Below, in pieces: positions 8,574-16,634 of a stretch of DNA of 64,000 nt. The DNA comes from Sulfurimonas hongkongensis. Lineage in GTDB: Bacteria > Campylobacterota > Campylobacteria > Campylobacterales > Sulfurimonadaceae. The notes below the pieces were generated by a model. The model did no database searches. It worked only from the letters and a program-made list of their open reading frames with translations, and was not told the DNA's origin. The translations under genes and the position numbers were made by a program. Location: positions 124,001 to 188,000 of the forward strand of contig NZ_AUPZ01000007.1 in NCBI RefSeq assembly GCF_000445475.1, given 5' to 3'. How positions within the stretch are numbered: position 1 is the first letter of the stretch; each line of letters begins with the position of its first letter.

Positions 8574-8623
8574 CCCAACTCAGACACTCGGCGTACTAAA
8601 GTACGCATTCGGTCTGAGTTGGG
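8574..8623. repeat. Large interrupted palindrome downstream of porB
   Basis: Outer 12-bp arms cccaactcagac and gtctgagttggg are perfect complements. Inside them lies a second perfect hairpin, gcgtac-taaa-gtacgc. The whole 50-base element would fold into one long two-part stem. It may be a transcription terminator or a mobile palindromic repeat; there is no T-run. Confidence 0.7.
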
Positions 8624-8654
8624 CACAAGCTACAGTAAATCTAAAACTTTTATT

Positions 8655-8738
8655 TTAAAAATTTAGTAAAAAGAAAAATTCTATAAAATAGATAGAAGTA
8701 AGTACCGGAATACCAATAATAAAATCTTCAGTTTTCAT
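8655..8738 (-). CDS. Putative 27-residue membrane peptide
   Basis: A short ORF with ATG at 8738 (minus strand) and TAA at 8657-8655. The product has a charged start (MKTED) and then an almost wholly hydrophobic stretch (FIIGIPVLTSIYFIEFFFLL) of one membrane span. AAAGGA sits seven bases before the ATG, as good a ribosome-binding site as the annotated genes have. It stands alone between porB and luxS. I do not recognise the peptide. Small one-helix proteins often assist larger membrane complexes, but no partner is adjacent. It could still be chance in AT-rich DNA. Confidence 0.45.
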   Translation of the reverse strand: MKTEDFIIGIPVLTSIYFIEFFFLLNF

Positions 8739-8814
8739 CTGTTTTTCCTTTCAAATAAATTATCAATATTATGCATAATACATCTTTAATTTTCTATAAA
8801 AAATTGATTACTTT

Positions 8815-8848
8815 TCTCGTTTCATCCTCTCCTGAGGTGGAATGCATA
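8815..8848. repeat. Dispersed repeat, gaggtggaatgcata family
   Basis: ctcgtttcatcctctcctga followed by ggtggaatgcata closely matches a copy at 54887-54918. Each can form a short stem between ttcca/ttcat and tggaa. Both copies are intergenic. Confidence 0.6.
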
Positions 8849-8901
8849 ACAACCACTCAAACCTATTCTACAACTTAATTAAGCAACTTCAATTCTATCT
8901 C

Positions 8902-8970
8902 GGAACCGCGAACTTGTTCGGGGCTAGATAAGCTTTGATGTAACAAAGCCCGAAACAAGTTCGCGGTTCC
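8902..8970. repeat. Long inverted repeat with 24-bp arms
   Basis: Arm one (8902-8925, starting ggaaccgcgaacttgtt) and arm two (8947-8970, ending aacaagttcgcggttcc) are complementary apart from a small shift near the inner end, around a 21-base spacer. A degraded single arm (ctccgaacttgttctggg) occurs at 27962-27990. The arms are far richer in G and C than the surroundings, suggesting a mobile palindromic element. Confidence 0.75.
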
Positions 8971-9036
8971 AAAACTATAACTTCACATATTTAAAATTTA
9001 ATCTTACAACTTCAATGTTAATAAATCAAAATTTGA

Positions 9037-9042
9037 TACAAT
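9037..9042 (+). promoter_or_regulatory. Putative -10 box for luxS
   Basis: TACAAT lies 72 bases upstream of the luxS start, leaving a leader of about 65 bases that contains a small possible hairpin (aatgaag/cttcatt). Confidence 0.35.
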
Positions 9043-9113
9043 TACTTCAACAATGCAACAAAATAAATGAAGCAACCCTTCATTTTATGAAATAAAATTA
9101 AGGATTATTAACT

Positions 9114-9620
9114 ATGCCATTACTAGATTCATTTACAGTAGACCACACCATTATGCCAGCTCCAGCAGTTCGTAAGGCTAAAGGAATGAAAACTCCATCA
9201 GGGGATGATATTACAGTTTTTGACTTGCGTTTTGTAAAGCCAAATGAAGAGACACTCTCATCAGAGGGTATACATACATTAGAGCATCTTTTTGCAGGTT
9301 TTATGAGAGAGCATTTAAACTCAGATAAAACAGAGATTATAGATATATCTCCGATGGGATGCAGAACAGGTTTTTATATGAGCGTTATAGGACAGCCAGA
9401 TGAGGAGATAGTTGTAAAAGCTTGGGAAGATTCTATGAGAGATGTTTTAGAAGTAAAAGAGCAAAAAGATATCCCAGAGTTAAATATTTATCAGTGCGGA
9501 ACCTACAAGATGCACTCACTTAGTGATGCTAAAGATATAGCAAAAGCAGTTTTACGCAAAGATATAGATATCATGGACAATGATGCACTTGCACTTGACC
9601 TATCAAAGGTAGAGGGATAG
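9114..9620 (+). CDS. luxS: S-ribosylhomocysteine lyase
   Basis: LuxS cleaves S-ribosylhomocysteine to homocysteine and DPD, the autoinducer-2 precursor, in the activated methyl cycle. The Fe/Zn-binding HTLEH motif is at about residues 53-57 and the catalytic cysteine lies in [10 protein letters not shown] near residue 84. The N-terminus ([20 protein letters not shown]) and length (168 residues) are typical. ATG follows aagga by eight bases. The next gene starts immediately after its TAG stop, so they share a transcript. Whether AI-2 acts as a signal here cannot be told; no receptor gene is seen. Confidence 0.95.
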   Translation: MPLLDSFTVDHTIMPAPAVRKAKGMKTPSGDDITVFDLRFVKPNEETLSSEGIHTLEHLFAGFMREHLNSDKTEIIDISPMGCRTGFYMSVIGQPDEEIVVKAWEDSMRDVLEVKEQKDIPELNIYQCGTYKMHSLSDAKDIAKAVLRKDIDIMDNDALALDLSKVEG

Positions 9621-9923
9621 ATGTATATTCTCTTACCTATGAGTAGTGATGATGTAAGCACATCTTCACTAAGTAAGATTGATGATGCTAAAATTTGGAC
9701 TCAGGTTTTAGTGGAAAATGGCCAGCTTTTAGAAGCAAATCACTCTAGCGATAGAGATGGCTTTTCAAGCCTTAGCGAGTGCGCAGTCGTCATAGATGAC
9801 AATGAATACGTTTGGCCTTTTATGGAGCAAAATATGATGGTTTTAGTAGCTCATACTCAAAGAAATTTAGAAGAGATCATAGAAGCATATCTCTTTAAAG
9901 AACTTCATGAGCTAGCTTACTAA
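9621..9923 (+). CDS. Conserved-looking protein of unknown function downstream of luxS
   Basis: A 100-residue acidic, soluble protein I do not recognise. It begins directly after the luxS stop (no spacer) and is followed 14 bases later by an MnmC-type gene, so all three are probably one operon. The sequence MYILLPMSSDD...WTQVLVENGQ, then CAVVIDDNEYVWPFMEQ and a C-terminal helix RNLEEIIEAYLFKEL, suggests a compact alpha/beta domain. No signal peptide, membrane segment or metal motif is visible. Confidence 0.7.
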   Translation: MYILLPMSSDDVSTSSLSKIDDAKIWTQVLVENGQLLEANHSSDRDGFSSLSECAVVIDDNEYVWPFMEQNMMVLVAHTQRNLEEIIEAYLFKELHELAY

Positions 9924-9937
9924 AAGAGCATGTCACT

Positions 9938-10693
9938 TTGATACACAATTTCAATAGCCCTCTCCACGATATCATTTTAAGTGATGATGGCACATTTACA
10001 GCTTACTCAAAAGAGTACGATGAACATTATCACTCTACTAAAGATGGAGCTTTAAATGAGTCTCTTTTAAAGCATGTTATTCCAACTATGAATATGATGC
10101 AAAATAGAGATGAAGTAAATATCTTAGATATCTGTTTTGGACTTGGTTTTAATACTCTTGCTTCGCTCTACTATCATAAGAAGCACTCTTTAAAGCAACG
10201 GTTAAATATCTACTCCCCAGAGCTAGATACAGGGCTAGTTGAGTCACTAAAAGATTTTGCCTACCCAGAGATTTTTGATGAGTTTAAACACATCATAGAT
10301 GAACTTTTGGCAAATAAAATATATAGCGATAAGAATTTTCATATAGAGATATTTTTAGGAGATGCAAGAGAGTATATTAAGAGTTTTCAAAACAAGTTTG
10401 ACATAGTCTATCAAGACGCTTTTTCACCAAAAGCCAATTATGCACTATGGACTGGGGAGTATTTTAGAGATATCTCATCTTCCATGAAAGCTGATGGCAT
10501 CTTAAGCACATACTCAACAGCACTAGCAACAAGATTGGCACTATATGAAAATGGCTTTAATGTATATGTAAATAGACAAGAGAGCATAAGAAATTCAACG
10601 ATTGCCTCCAAAGAAAATCTTAAAGATTTAGAGCTAGTAGATATGAAGCATAAAATCAAATGTAATCCTGATGCAAGACCTTTGAGAGATTAA
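9938..10693 (+). CDS. MnmC-type tRNA-modifying methyltransferase (stand-alone MnmD domain)
   Basis: SAM-dependent methyltransferase of the DUF752/MnmC N-domain type, which performs the last methylation of 5-methylaminomethyl-2-thiouridine in the tRNA wobble position. The SAM loop ILDICFGLGFNTL is at about residues 66-78, the acidic FLGDAREYI near 145, and the catalytic-region motif VYQDAFSPKANYALWTGEYF at 155-175, followed by STYSTALATR. Only the methyltransferase half is present; the FAD oxidase half of enterobacterial MnmC is absent. The start is TTG. mnmG, the enzyme that makes the precursor modification, lies at 12976. Confidence 0.85.
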   Translation: MIHNFNSPLHDIILSDDGTFTAYSKEYDEHYHSTKDGALNESLLKHVIPTMNMMQNRDEVNILDICFGLGFNTLASLYYHKKHSLKQRLNIYSPELDTGLVESLKDFAYPEIFDEFKHIIDELLANKIYSDKNFHIEIFLGDAREYIKSFQNKFDIVYQDAFSPKANYALWTGEYFRDISSSMKADGILSTYSTALATRLALYENGFNVYVNRQESIRNSTIASKENLKDLELVDMKHKIKCNPDARPLRD

Positions 10694-10695
10694 CA

Positions 10696-11217
10696 TTATA
10701 AGTTTTCTTCTATTATATTAAAAGCTTTTTTTATATCATCTTCACTCATTTTCCCAGATTTGTAAAAGAGTAGTTTTGAATCTTTAGAAAAGATAAGTAT
10801 GTTTGAAGCATCATCTTTTAATCCCCACTCTTTTACAAGGATACTTTTTTTATCTTTTACGTATATGGTATCAGGAAACTCTTCTTGTTTGCTCTTTAAA
10901 AGAGTTTCTATAATGAGGTTTGGTTTCCACGTCGCTGCGAGATTGACGATAGCGATATTTCCATAGTTGGATTTGTTGTATTTTTTCTCGTTTAACTTAT
11001 TTGAAAAATGGACATTAGTATCTTTCTCATCAGGGTCTATGTAAAACATAACATATACTTTATTTTTAATTGTTGATGAGTCCCAGGCAGCACCACTACT
11101 GGCAAGACCTCCATTTTCTCCTTGAATAATTACATTTTTTGGAATTTCTTTTATAGTTACTGCCCATAAATTTATGGTAAAGATAGCTAAAAAGAGCAAT
11201 AGTGCTTTTGTTGTCAT
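10696..11217 (-). CDS. YtfJ-like thioredoxin-fold periplasmic protein
   Basis: A 173-residue exported protein of the YtfJ type: signal peptide (about residues 1-18, LLLFLAIFTINLWA), then a thioredoxin-like fold with VYVMFYIDPDEKDTN, IAIVNLAATWKPN and VKEWGLKDDASNILIFSKDSK. It lacks the CXXC of redox-active thioredoxins. An upstream GTG would add four residues, but GGAG lies inside that extension, six to seven bases before the ATG at 11217, so I start at the ATG. It converges with the MnmC-type gene with two bases between the stops. Function unknown. Confidence 0.75.
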   Translation of the reverse strand: MTTKALLLFLAIFTINLWAVTIKEIPKNVIIQGENGGLASSGAAWDSSTIKNKVYVMFYIDPDEKDTNVHFSNKLNEKKYNKSNYGNIAIVNLAATWKPNLIIETLLKSKQEEFPDTIYVKDKKSILVKEWGLKDDASNILIFSKDSKLLFYKSGKMSEDDIKKAFNIIEENL

Positions 11218-11350
11218 GTGTTGCTCCACAGTTTTGGTTTAATATTAACTTATACTGCAATGTTTAATGCATACTTTGACGCTATTTTACAACCTAGAAG
11301 TGAATGAAAGATAGATGACTAAAAAAATTTAAATTTATGTGATAGAAATA

Positions 11351-11971
11351 TTAATACATAGCAGATATAGAGTCTATATCGTTCCATGAAACGCTAGATT
11401 TAGTTTTTGTTTGATGTGAAATAATGTGTGAAACATATCTTGCAAACATATCGGTTTCAACATTTACTTTTGTTCCTCTATGATAGTTCTTAAAAAGGGT
11501 CTCTCTCATGGTTATGGGGATGATTGTGAGTCTAAAACTATTGGCTCCTACATCATTTACAGTCAAGCTCACTCCATCAATAGTTATAGAGCCTTTTGGC
11601 ACGATGAAGGGTATAAACTCTTTGTCTATCTCTATAAAAACATCATAAGAGTTACCATTTTGTTTTATCTCTTTTATCTCTCCTATAGCATCTATATGAC
11701 CCTGAACCACATGACCTTCAAATCTATCGCCCATCATCATAGCAGGCTCTATATGAACCTCATTTTTGTAATTTTCTGTAGCTAAAACTTTTTGTGACTC
11801 CTTTGAGAGTTCAACGCAAAAGCCATCAGGTAAAACTTCTACAACACTCAAGCAAGCTCCATTTATAGCGATGGAATCACCTAGTTTTGCTTTGTACTTT
11901 GAGGAGATACAAAGCTTCTCACCTGTAAAACTTTTAACTCTTGCTATCTCTCTTATGAGCCCTGTGAACAT
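11351..11971 (-). CDS. ribE: Riboflavin synthase, alpha subunit
   Basis: Dismutates two 6,7-dimethyl-8-ribityllumazines to riboflavin. The protein shows the two tandem lumazine-binding repeats: the first begins MFTGLIREIARV, the second HVVQGHIDAIGEI at about residue 90. GDSIAINGACLSVVEV and GSITIDGVSLTVNDV are the paired GxxxxxGxCLTV motifs, one per repeat. Length (206 residues) is normal. It is 19 bases downstream of the Sel1-repeat gene on the same strand. I saw no FMN riboswitch upstream. Confidence 0.95.
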   Translation of the reverse strand: MFTGLIREIARVKSFTGEKLCISSKYKAKLGDSIAINGACLSVVEVLPDGFCVELSKESQKVLATENYKNEVHIEPAMMMGDRFEGHVVQGHIDAIGEIKEIKQNGNSYDVFIEIDKEFIPFIVPKGSITIDGVSLTVNDVGANSFRLTIIPITMRETLFKNYHRGTKVNVETDMFARYVSHIISHQTKTKSSVSWNDIDSISAMY

Positions 11972-11990
11972 TTAGTTTTCCTTGTTTTTA

Positions 11991-12677
11991 TCAAAAGACA
12001 ATTTTGCCATCTTCTTGTAGGTTTTTTATAATCTCTTTAGCTTTTTCATGTCCCTTGTACGCCGCTTGTCTGCAAAGCTCTAATGCCTTATCGTGGTCTA
12101 TCTCACATCCTATACCCTGATCATGAAGTTGTCCTAAGTTATAAAGTCCCTCAGCCAAACCACCCTCAGCTGCACGAGAAAAGCAGATAAAGCATCTTGC
12201 TTCATCTTGCACGACACCGTGACCATCTTTATAGAGTACGCCTAGATTGTTAAAAGATTCTAAATGTCCTCTTTTTGCTCCCTCTTCATACCAAAAAGCA
12301 GCCTCAGAAAAATTTTGCAAACAGCCAAGCCCACGCTCTAGCATCAAAGCTACTTCATACATTGCAGGAACAACTTCTCTTATGGCAGCTTGCATATAAA
12401 GGTCATGCGCCTTAAACTGGTCATGCTCTACTCCGCCTAAACCATTCATATATAAAAGTGCAAGGTTAAAAAAAGCCAAAGGATACTCTAACTCACTTGC
12501 ACTCTCATAAAGCTCTAGCGCCTTTGCATCATCTTGTTCGCAGCCTTTTGCATTTTGGTACATATAACCTAAAGATGTTATCGCTTCAGCGTTGTTTTGC
12601 TGGGCTAATTCTTTGTATAGTTTTAGTGCTAAATCGTAGTTTTGAGTGTTGTAAGCTTCATGTGCTTTTTGTATCAT
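11991..12677 (-). CDS. Sel1-like repeat protein
   Basis: A 228-residue protein made almost entirely of Sel1-type (TPR-like) helical repeats of about 36 residues, for example AEAITSLGYMYQNAKGCEQD, PLAFFNLALLYMNGLGGVEHD, LESFNNLGVLYKDGHGVVQD and AEGLYNLGQLHDQGIGCEID. Such solenoids serve as protein-binding scaffolds; Helicobacter Hcp proteins are relatives but are secreted and disulphide-rich. Here there is no signal peptide, so it is probably cytosolic. The start overlaps the stop of the upstream 67-residue gene (ATGA). Confidence 0.88.
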   Translation of the reverse strand: MIQKAHEAYNTQNYDLALKLYKELAQQNNAEAITSLGYMYQNAKGCEQDDAKALELYESASELEYPLAFFNLALLYMNGLGGVEHDQFKAHDLYMQAAIREVVPAMYEVALMLERGLGCLQNFSEAAFWYEEGAKRGHLESFNNLGVLYKDGHGVVQDEARCFICFSRAAEGGLAEGLYNLGQLHDQGIGCEIDHDKALELCRQAAYKGHEKAKEIIKNLQEDGKIVF

Positions 12678-12877
12678 GTTTTCTCATTTTCAGTTCGGAT
12701 AGGATGTCTATAGACTCTTTTGTTGGCTTGTTTTTCTTTAAAATCTTTTAAAATTTTTTCTTTCGCACTTAGATGCTCATCTCTAATCTTATGCTCATCA
12801 CATCCATCAATCTCTTCATCAAACTCCAAAATCTCAGGAACATAATCTTCAAACGTCCCTTTTGCATCTTTGCTCAT
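12674..12877 (-). CDS. Small acidic/basic protein of unknown function
   Basis: A 67-residue hydrophilic protein, with an acidic first half (EILEFDEEIDGCDEHK) and a lysine/arginine-rich second half (ILKDFKEKQANKRVYRHP). It is unrecognised and probably partly disordered. It overlaps the following Sel1-repeat gene by four bases (ATGA), which argues that it is translated and coupled to it. Confidence 0.6.
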   Translation of the reverse strand: MSKDAKGTFEDYVPEILEFDEEIDGCDEHKIRDEHLSAKEKILKDFKEKQANKRVYRHPIRTENEKT

Positions 12878-12975
12878 TTTAAAATACCTTAAAGAATTCT
12901 ATATATTAGTATGCAAATAATACTCAAAAATGCTAAAATTGCGCTTACGATGCAAAAGTGATAGGAAAAATTTTG

Positions 12976-14889
12976 ATGAATTATGATGTAATAGTTATCG
13001 GCGGCGGACATGCTGGCATAGAAGCTGCACTAGTTAGTGCTAGAATGGGCAATAAAACTCTTATGATATCGATGTTAGCAGAAAATGTGGGAGCTACGAG
13101 CTGTAATCCTGCTATTGGTGGACTTGCAAAAGGGCACTTAGTTCGCGAGATAGATGCACTTGGTGGAGAGATGGGGCTCATCACAGATGAAGCGGGGATA
13201 CAGTTTCGCATCTTAAACCACACAAAAGGTCCAGCAGTTCGAGGAACCAGAGCTCAGATAGATATGGATAGATATAAAATTATCGCTAGAAATGTAGTGC
13301 TTAACACTCCAAACTTGCACTTAACGCAAGAGACAGCAGACTCTTTAATAATAGGAAGTGAGGCTTTAGCCTCGCCAAAAGTAGAAGGCGTAAGAACTGA
13401 TCTACTAAATGAGTATAGAGCTAAAAGAGTCATCGTAACCTCAGGAACATTTTTAAATGGAATTATTCACGTAGGTGAAATCCAAAAAAAAGGTGGGCGT
13501 TATGGAGAAGAGAGAAGTGAGAGTTTAAGTGCTTCTCTTAGAGATGATTGTGGCTTAAATATTTCACGTCTAAAAACAGGAACTTGCGCGAGAGTAGATA
13601 GCTCAACTATTGATTTTTCTGTTATGGAAGAACAAGGTGGTGACACTCTTCCAAGTCCTTTTAGTTTTCGTACTTCTAGAGATAAGTTTAGGGCCACAAA
13701 AAAACAACTTCCTTGCTTCATTGCTTATACAAATGAACAAACTCATGAAATAATCTCTTCAAATTTTTATAGAGCACCACTTTTTACCGGTCAAATAGCA
13801 GGAAAAAGTCCGAGATATTGCCCAAGCATAGAAGACAAAGTAAGTAAATTTGCAGATAAAGACAGGCATCATCTTTTTATAGAACCACAAACTATAGACA
13901 ATACAGAGTGTTATATAAACGGCTTGTCAACTTCTCTTCCACCAGAAGTGCAACGTGAAATGATAAAGTCAGTAAAAGGACTTGAGAATGCAAAGATAGT
14001 TCGTTATGGATACGCTATAGAGTATGACTTTGTAGATCCAAGAGAACTAAAGCATTCGCTTGAGACTAAAAAAATATCAGGGCTCTATCTAGCTGGCCAG
14101 ATTAACGGAACTACAGGTTATGAAGAAGCAGCAGCACAGGGCATTATGGCTGGCATCAACGCGTCCCTTTCATTGCAAGACAAAGAGGCACTTATTTTAA
14201 GACGAGATGAGGCTTATATTGGTGTTTTGATCGATGATTTAGTTACAAAAGGAACAAATGAGCCTTACCGTATGTTTACATCTCGTGCGGAGTATAGACT
14301 TCTACTGCGCGAGGAGTCAGCAGATACAAGACTTAGCCACTATGGACACGCTCTAGGGCTTTTAAGCGATGAGTTTTATGAGAGCGTTAAACTTAAAGAT
14401 AAGCAGATAAAAGAGGGTGCTTTATTTTTAGAAAATACAAAATTTACTCCAAACAAAGAGTTTATAGCCTTTTTAGAGTCAATGGATGAAGCACCCATCA
14501 AAGACATAGCAACTGCTGCTCAACTCGTTGCAAGAAAGAGTTTTAATGTAGAGAAGATGCTAAAAATAGCTCCAGAGCTAGAAAAATATGATGACTACAT
14601 AAAAGAAGAGATCTTTGTAGAAGCAAAATACGCAAGATATGTAGAAAAACAATCGCTTGAGATACAAAGAATGAAAAAGTATCTTAAAGTTGCTATCCCA
14701 GAGAGCTTTGACTTTAAGCGAGTAAGCGGACTCTCAAGCGAAATAATAGAAAAACTAGAAACTTACAATCCGCCAACCTTGCAAGCTGCGATGAACATAA
14801 GCGGAATAACTCCGGCAGCTATAGAGATACTGCATATCTATATAAGAATAGCAGCGAAAAATGAAAAAATGGTGTCTGAAAAAGTTTAA
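12976..14889 (+). CDS. mnmG: tRNA uridine 5-carboxymethylaminomethyl modification enzyme MnmG
   Basis: FAD- and NADH-dependent partner of MnmE, installing the (carboxymethyl)aminomethyl group at wobble uridine 34. The FAD dinucleotide loop is [14 protein letters not shown] at the N-terminus, followed by [21 protein letters not shown] and [12 protein letters not shown]. Family motifs [12 protein letters not shown] and [21 protein letters not shown] are present, as is the helical C-terminal tRNA/MnmE-binding region. A GTG 18 bases upstream is possible, but ATG at 12976 has an AGGA nine bases before it and yields the usual N-terminus (637 residues). Confidence 0.96.
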   Translation: MNYDVIVIGGGHAGIEAALVSARMGNKTLMISMLAENVGATSCNPAIGGLAKGHLVREIDALGGEMGLITDEAGIQFRILNHTKGPAVRGTRAQIDMDRYKIIARNVVLNTPNLHLTQETADSLIIGSEALASPKVEGVRTDLLNEYRAKRVIVTSGTFLNGIIHVGEIQKKGGRYGEERSESLSASLRDDCGLNISRLKTGTCARVDSSTIDFSVMEEQGGDTLPSPFSFRTSRDKFRATKKQLPCFIAYTNEQTHEIISSNFYRAPLFTGQIAGKSPRYCPSIEDKVSKFADKDRHHLFIEPQTIDNTECYINGLSTSLPPEVQREMIKSVKGLENAKIVRYGYAIEYDFVDPRELKHSLETKKISGLYLAGQINGTTGYEEAAAQGIMAGINASLSLQDKEALILRRDEAYIGVLIDDLVTKGTNEPYRMFTSRAEYRLLLREESADTRLSHYGHALGLLSDEFYESVKLKDKQIKEGALFLENTKFTPNKEFIAFLESMDEAPIKDIATAAQLVARKSFNVEKMLKIAPELEKYDDYIKEEIFVEAKYARYVEKQSLEIQRMKKYLKVAIPESFDFKRVSGLSSEIIEKLETYNPPTLQAAMNISGITPAAIEILHIYIRIAAKNEKMVSEKV

Positions 14890-15125
14890 AGTCTTATGAG
14901 ATTGCGGGTCAAGCCCGCAATGACAAAAATGTTTGGCTTTCAATGACAAAAATGTTTGGCTTTCAATGATGAAGAGGCGAGTCCACAATGACAGAAGTGT
15001 TGTTATTCTTAACTCCCACAACCTGTCATCCTGAACTTGATTCAGGATCTCTTGAGGGTTTAAAAAGTCACATAAACATTAAATCTCTGATGAGATCGCA
15101 GGTCAAGCCCGCAATGACGAAAAAA
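14889..15125. repeat. Cluster of short palindromic dispersed repeats after mnmG
   Basis: The gap after mnmG is built mostly from repeats: the palindrome gcgggtcaagcccgc (14904-14918, with a related copy near 15099), a perfect 23-base tandem direct repeat (14918-14940 and 14941-14963, beginning caatgacaaaaatg), and the palindrome tcctgaacttgattcagga (15029-15047) followed by tctcttgagggttt. The last block recurs almost unchanged at 23511-23560. No gene or RNA is evident. Confidence 0.85.
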
Positions 15126-15153
15126 AGCACTAATACCAAAAAGAAGGAAAAAA

Positions 15154-16029
15154 ATGCTAAACCCTAAAACTTACTACTATGTTCATACAGGTCATCGTAT
15201 TGGTTTGGATAGATTTAGAAGAGCTTGTACGATTATGCGACTTCTAAAAGATGTTGATATCACACTTTTGTGTTCTGACTATCGCATTGCACAGATTGCA
15301 TCTGAATTTGGTGTAAAAAAGAGTGTAGGTGTTGATGTTGTAAGGAACATTCCTCAGATTGCAAATCATGGTGACAGACTTATCTTTGACTCCTCAGAAG
15401 CAAATCCTAATATGTTACAAGACATGCGAGCTTACTTCTCAAGATTTGTTCGTATTAGTGATGATGCTAATGACAAAAAAGAAGAAGATGAATTTTTAAT
15501 ATCTCCTTATTTAGAAGGAGAAGGTATTTTAAACACTTTAGTCATTGATGAGAAGTATTTTATAAATGAAGAAAAAATTATAGATATCTCATTTTTCTTT
15601 GGAGATGATGATTATGATAAACAGCTAGAAAAAAATCTCTCTTTACTTGATGGTGTAGATGTTGATTTACTTTTAGGCTTTTACTACTTTTTTGATTATG
15701 AGGATATGTTAAAAGAGAAGTTTGAGAGACATTATGAGTTTGAGGAGTATGATGATGTCATTAAAAAGTCAAAAATTCTTATCACTTCATCACATCAAGC
15801 AGTTTTAGAAAATCTTGCATCTGGGGGAAAACCCATCTTTGTTCAAAGAGAAGATTATCCCGAAGATTTTTTAGAAATTTTTAAGAAACTAAACATTCCT
15901 ATCGTCCAAAACTACCAAAATAGTCAACTCTTGACAATATTAAAAGCTCGCAAAATACACGAGTATTACAAAGTGGAACATAATAATAAAAAATTGGTTG
16001 ATTTTCTGAAAGTTAGCTTAAATTTATAA
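15154..16029 (+). CDS. Glycosyltransferase-like protein (GT-B / MurG-type fold)
   Basis: A 291-residue cytosolic protein. The N-terminal part (YYVHTGHRIGLDRFRRACTIMRLL, then a Rossmann-like VDITLLCSDYRIAQIASEFG) and the C-terminal donor-site-like segment (ILITSSHQAVLENLASGGKPIFVQREDYPEDF) resemble GT-B enzymes such as MurG and related nucleotide-sugar transferases. The middle is unusually acidic. It is short for a full GT-B enzyme (about 350 residues), so it may be a divergent or single-purpose relative. ATG follows aaggaaaaa. It precedes petA by 58 bases; function unknown. Confidence 0.6.
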   Translation: MLNPKTYYYVHTGHRIGLDRFRRACTIMRLLKDVDITLLCSDYRIAQIASEFGVKKSVGVDVVRNIPQIANHGDRLIFDSSEANPNMLQDMRAYFSRFVRISDDANDKKEEDEFLISPYLEGEGILNTLVIDEKYFINEEKIIDISFFFGDDDYDKQLEKNLSLLDGVDVDLLLGFYYFFDYEDMLKEKFERHYEFEEYDDVIKKSKILITSSHQAVLENLASGGKPIFVQREDYPEDFLEIFKKLNIPIVQNYQNSQLLTILKARKIHEYYKVEHNNKKLVDFLKVSLNL

Positions 16030-16050
16030 ATAATTAAAACTAATTTAGTG

Positions 16051-16056
16051 TATAAT
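16051..16056 (+). promoter_or_regulatory. Putative -10 box for petABC
   Basis: TATAAT sits 31 bases before the Rieske start codon in the short gap after the preceding gene, the expected position for a sigma-70 promoter of the cytochrome bc1 operon. Confidence 0.5.
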
Positions 16057-16087
16057 CAGGGTTAAAATTCACACTAAAGTAGCAAAT

Positions 16088-16618
16088 ATGGAAAATAATA
16101 GCCGTAGAGGTTTTATGGGCAAAGCGTTTGGTGCTGTAGCAGCAGTTGGTGCTGTAGGTTCATTAGTCGCAATGAAGAAAACTTGGGACCCACTCCCAAG
16201 TGTAAAAGCAGCAGGATTTACAACTCTTGATATGACAACATACCAAGAGGGTGTTATGGTTACAGAAAAATGGAGGGGGAAACCTATCTTTGTTTTGAAA
16301 AAATCAGCAGAAGTTATGGAGAATGAAAAGGGAAATCCAGAAGCTGAAGCTAGAAATATCAAGATTGGCAATGATAACTTTATGGTTGCTATTGGTCTAT
16401 GTACTCATCTTGGCTGTATTCCAGCATTTAGACCAGATGAAAATGATTTTTTATGTGCTTGTCATGGTGGGATGTTTGATGCATCTGGCTTAGTCAAAAA
16501 AGTACCACCTCCACGAGGTTTTGATATTCCTCCATTTAAAATTGATGGTACAAATTTGATTTTAGGTGAAGTAGGTCCTGAGTGGCAATCGATGAAAGAT
16601 AATGGCGTTACGCTGTAA
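16088..16618 (+). CDS. petA: Cytochrome bc1 complex, Rieske iron-sulfur subunit
   Basis: Rieske [2Fe-2S] subunit of quinol:cytochrome c oxidoreductase. The N-terminus has a twin-arginine signal (NNSRRGFMGK) followed by an alanine/valine-rich helix that anchors it in the membrane. The cluster ligands are in CTHLGC and CACHGG, with the disulphide cysteines present. PPPRGFDIPPF after the second motif is the usual proline loop. Length (176 residues) is normal. First gene of petABC. Confidence 0.95.
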   Translation: MENNSRRGFMGKAFGAVAAVGAVGSLVAMKKTWDPLPSVKAAGFTTLDMTTYQEGVMVTEKWRGKPIFVLKKSAEVMENEKGNPEAEARNIKIGNDNFMVAIGLCTHLGCIPAFRPDENDFLCACHGGMFDASGLVKKVPPPRGFDIPPFKIDGTNLILGEVGPEWQSMKDNGVTL

Positions 16619-16634
16619 ATTAGGGGGAAAATAA

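Larger units (their letters stand above)
8547..9113. other. Gene-poor gap between porB and luxS
   Basis: This 567-base stretch holds, in order, the palindromes at 8532-8623, a short minus-strand ORF at 8655-8738, a dispersed repeat copy at 8815-8848, a long inverted repeat at 8902-8970 and the luxS promoter at 9037. I see no tRNA, no larger ORF and no recognisable riboswitch. Confidence 0.7.

Noticed and set aside
8902-8970. tRNA or riboswitch in the porB-luxS gap
   Set aside because: The structure is one long hairpin; no TTCGA arm, CCA end or known aptamer core is visible.
9043-9113. SAH-type riboswitch before luxS
   Set aside because: The leader is short and AT-rich with only a small hairpin; no conserved SAH aptamer pattern seen.
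14755-15021. Minus-strand ORF of 88 codons at the end of mnmG
   Set aside because: Antisense to mnmG and the repeat cluster; its middle is translated repeat sequence.
14889-15125. Possible CRISPR array
   Set aside because: The repeats are palindromic, unevenly spaced and lack unique spacers of constant length; no cas genes in the window.
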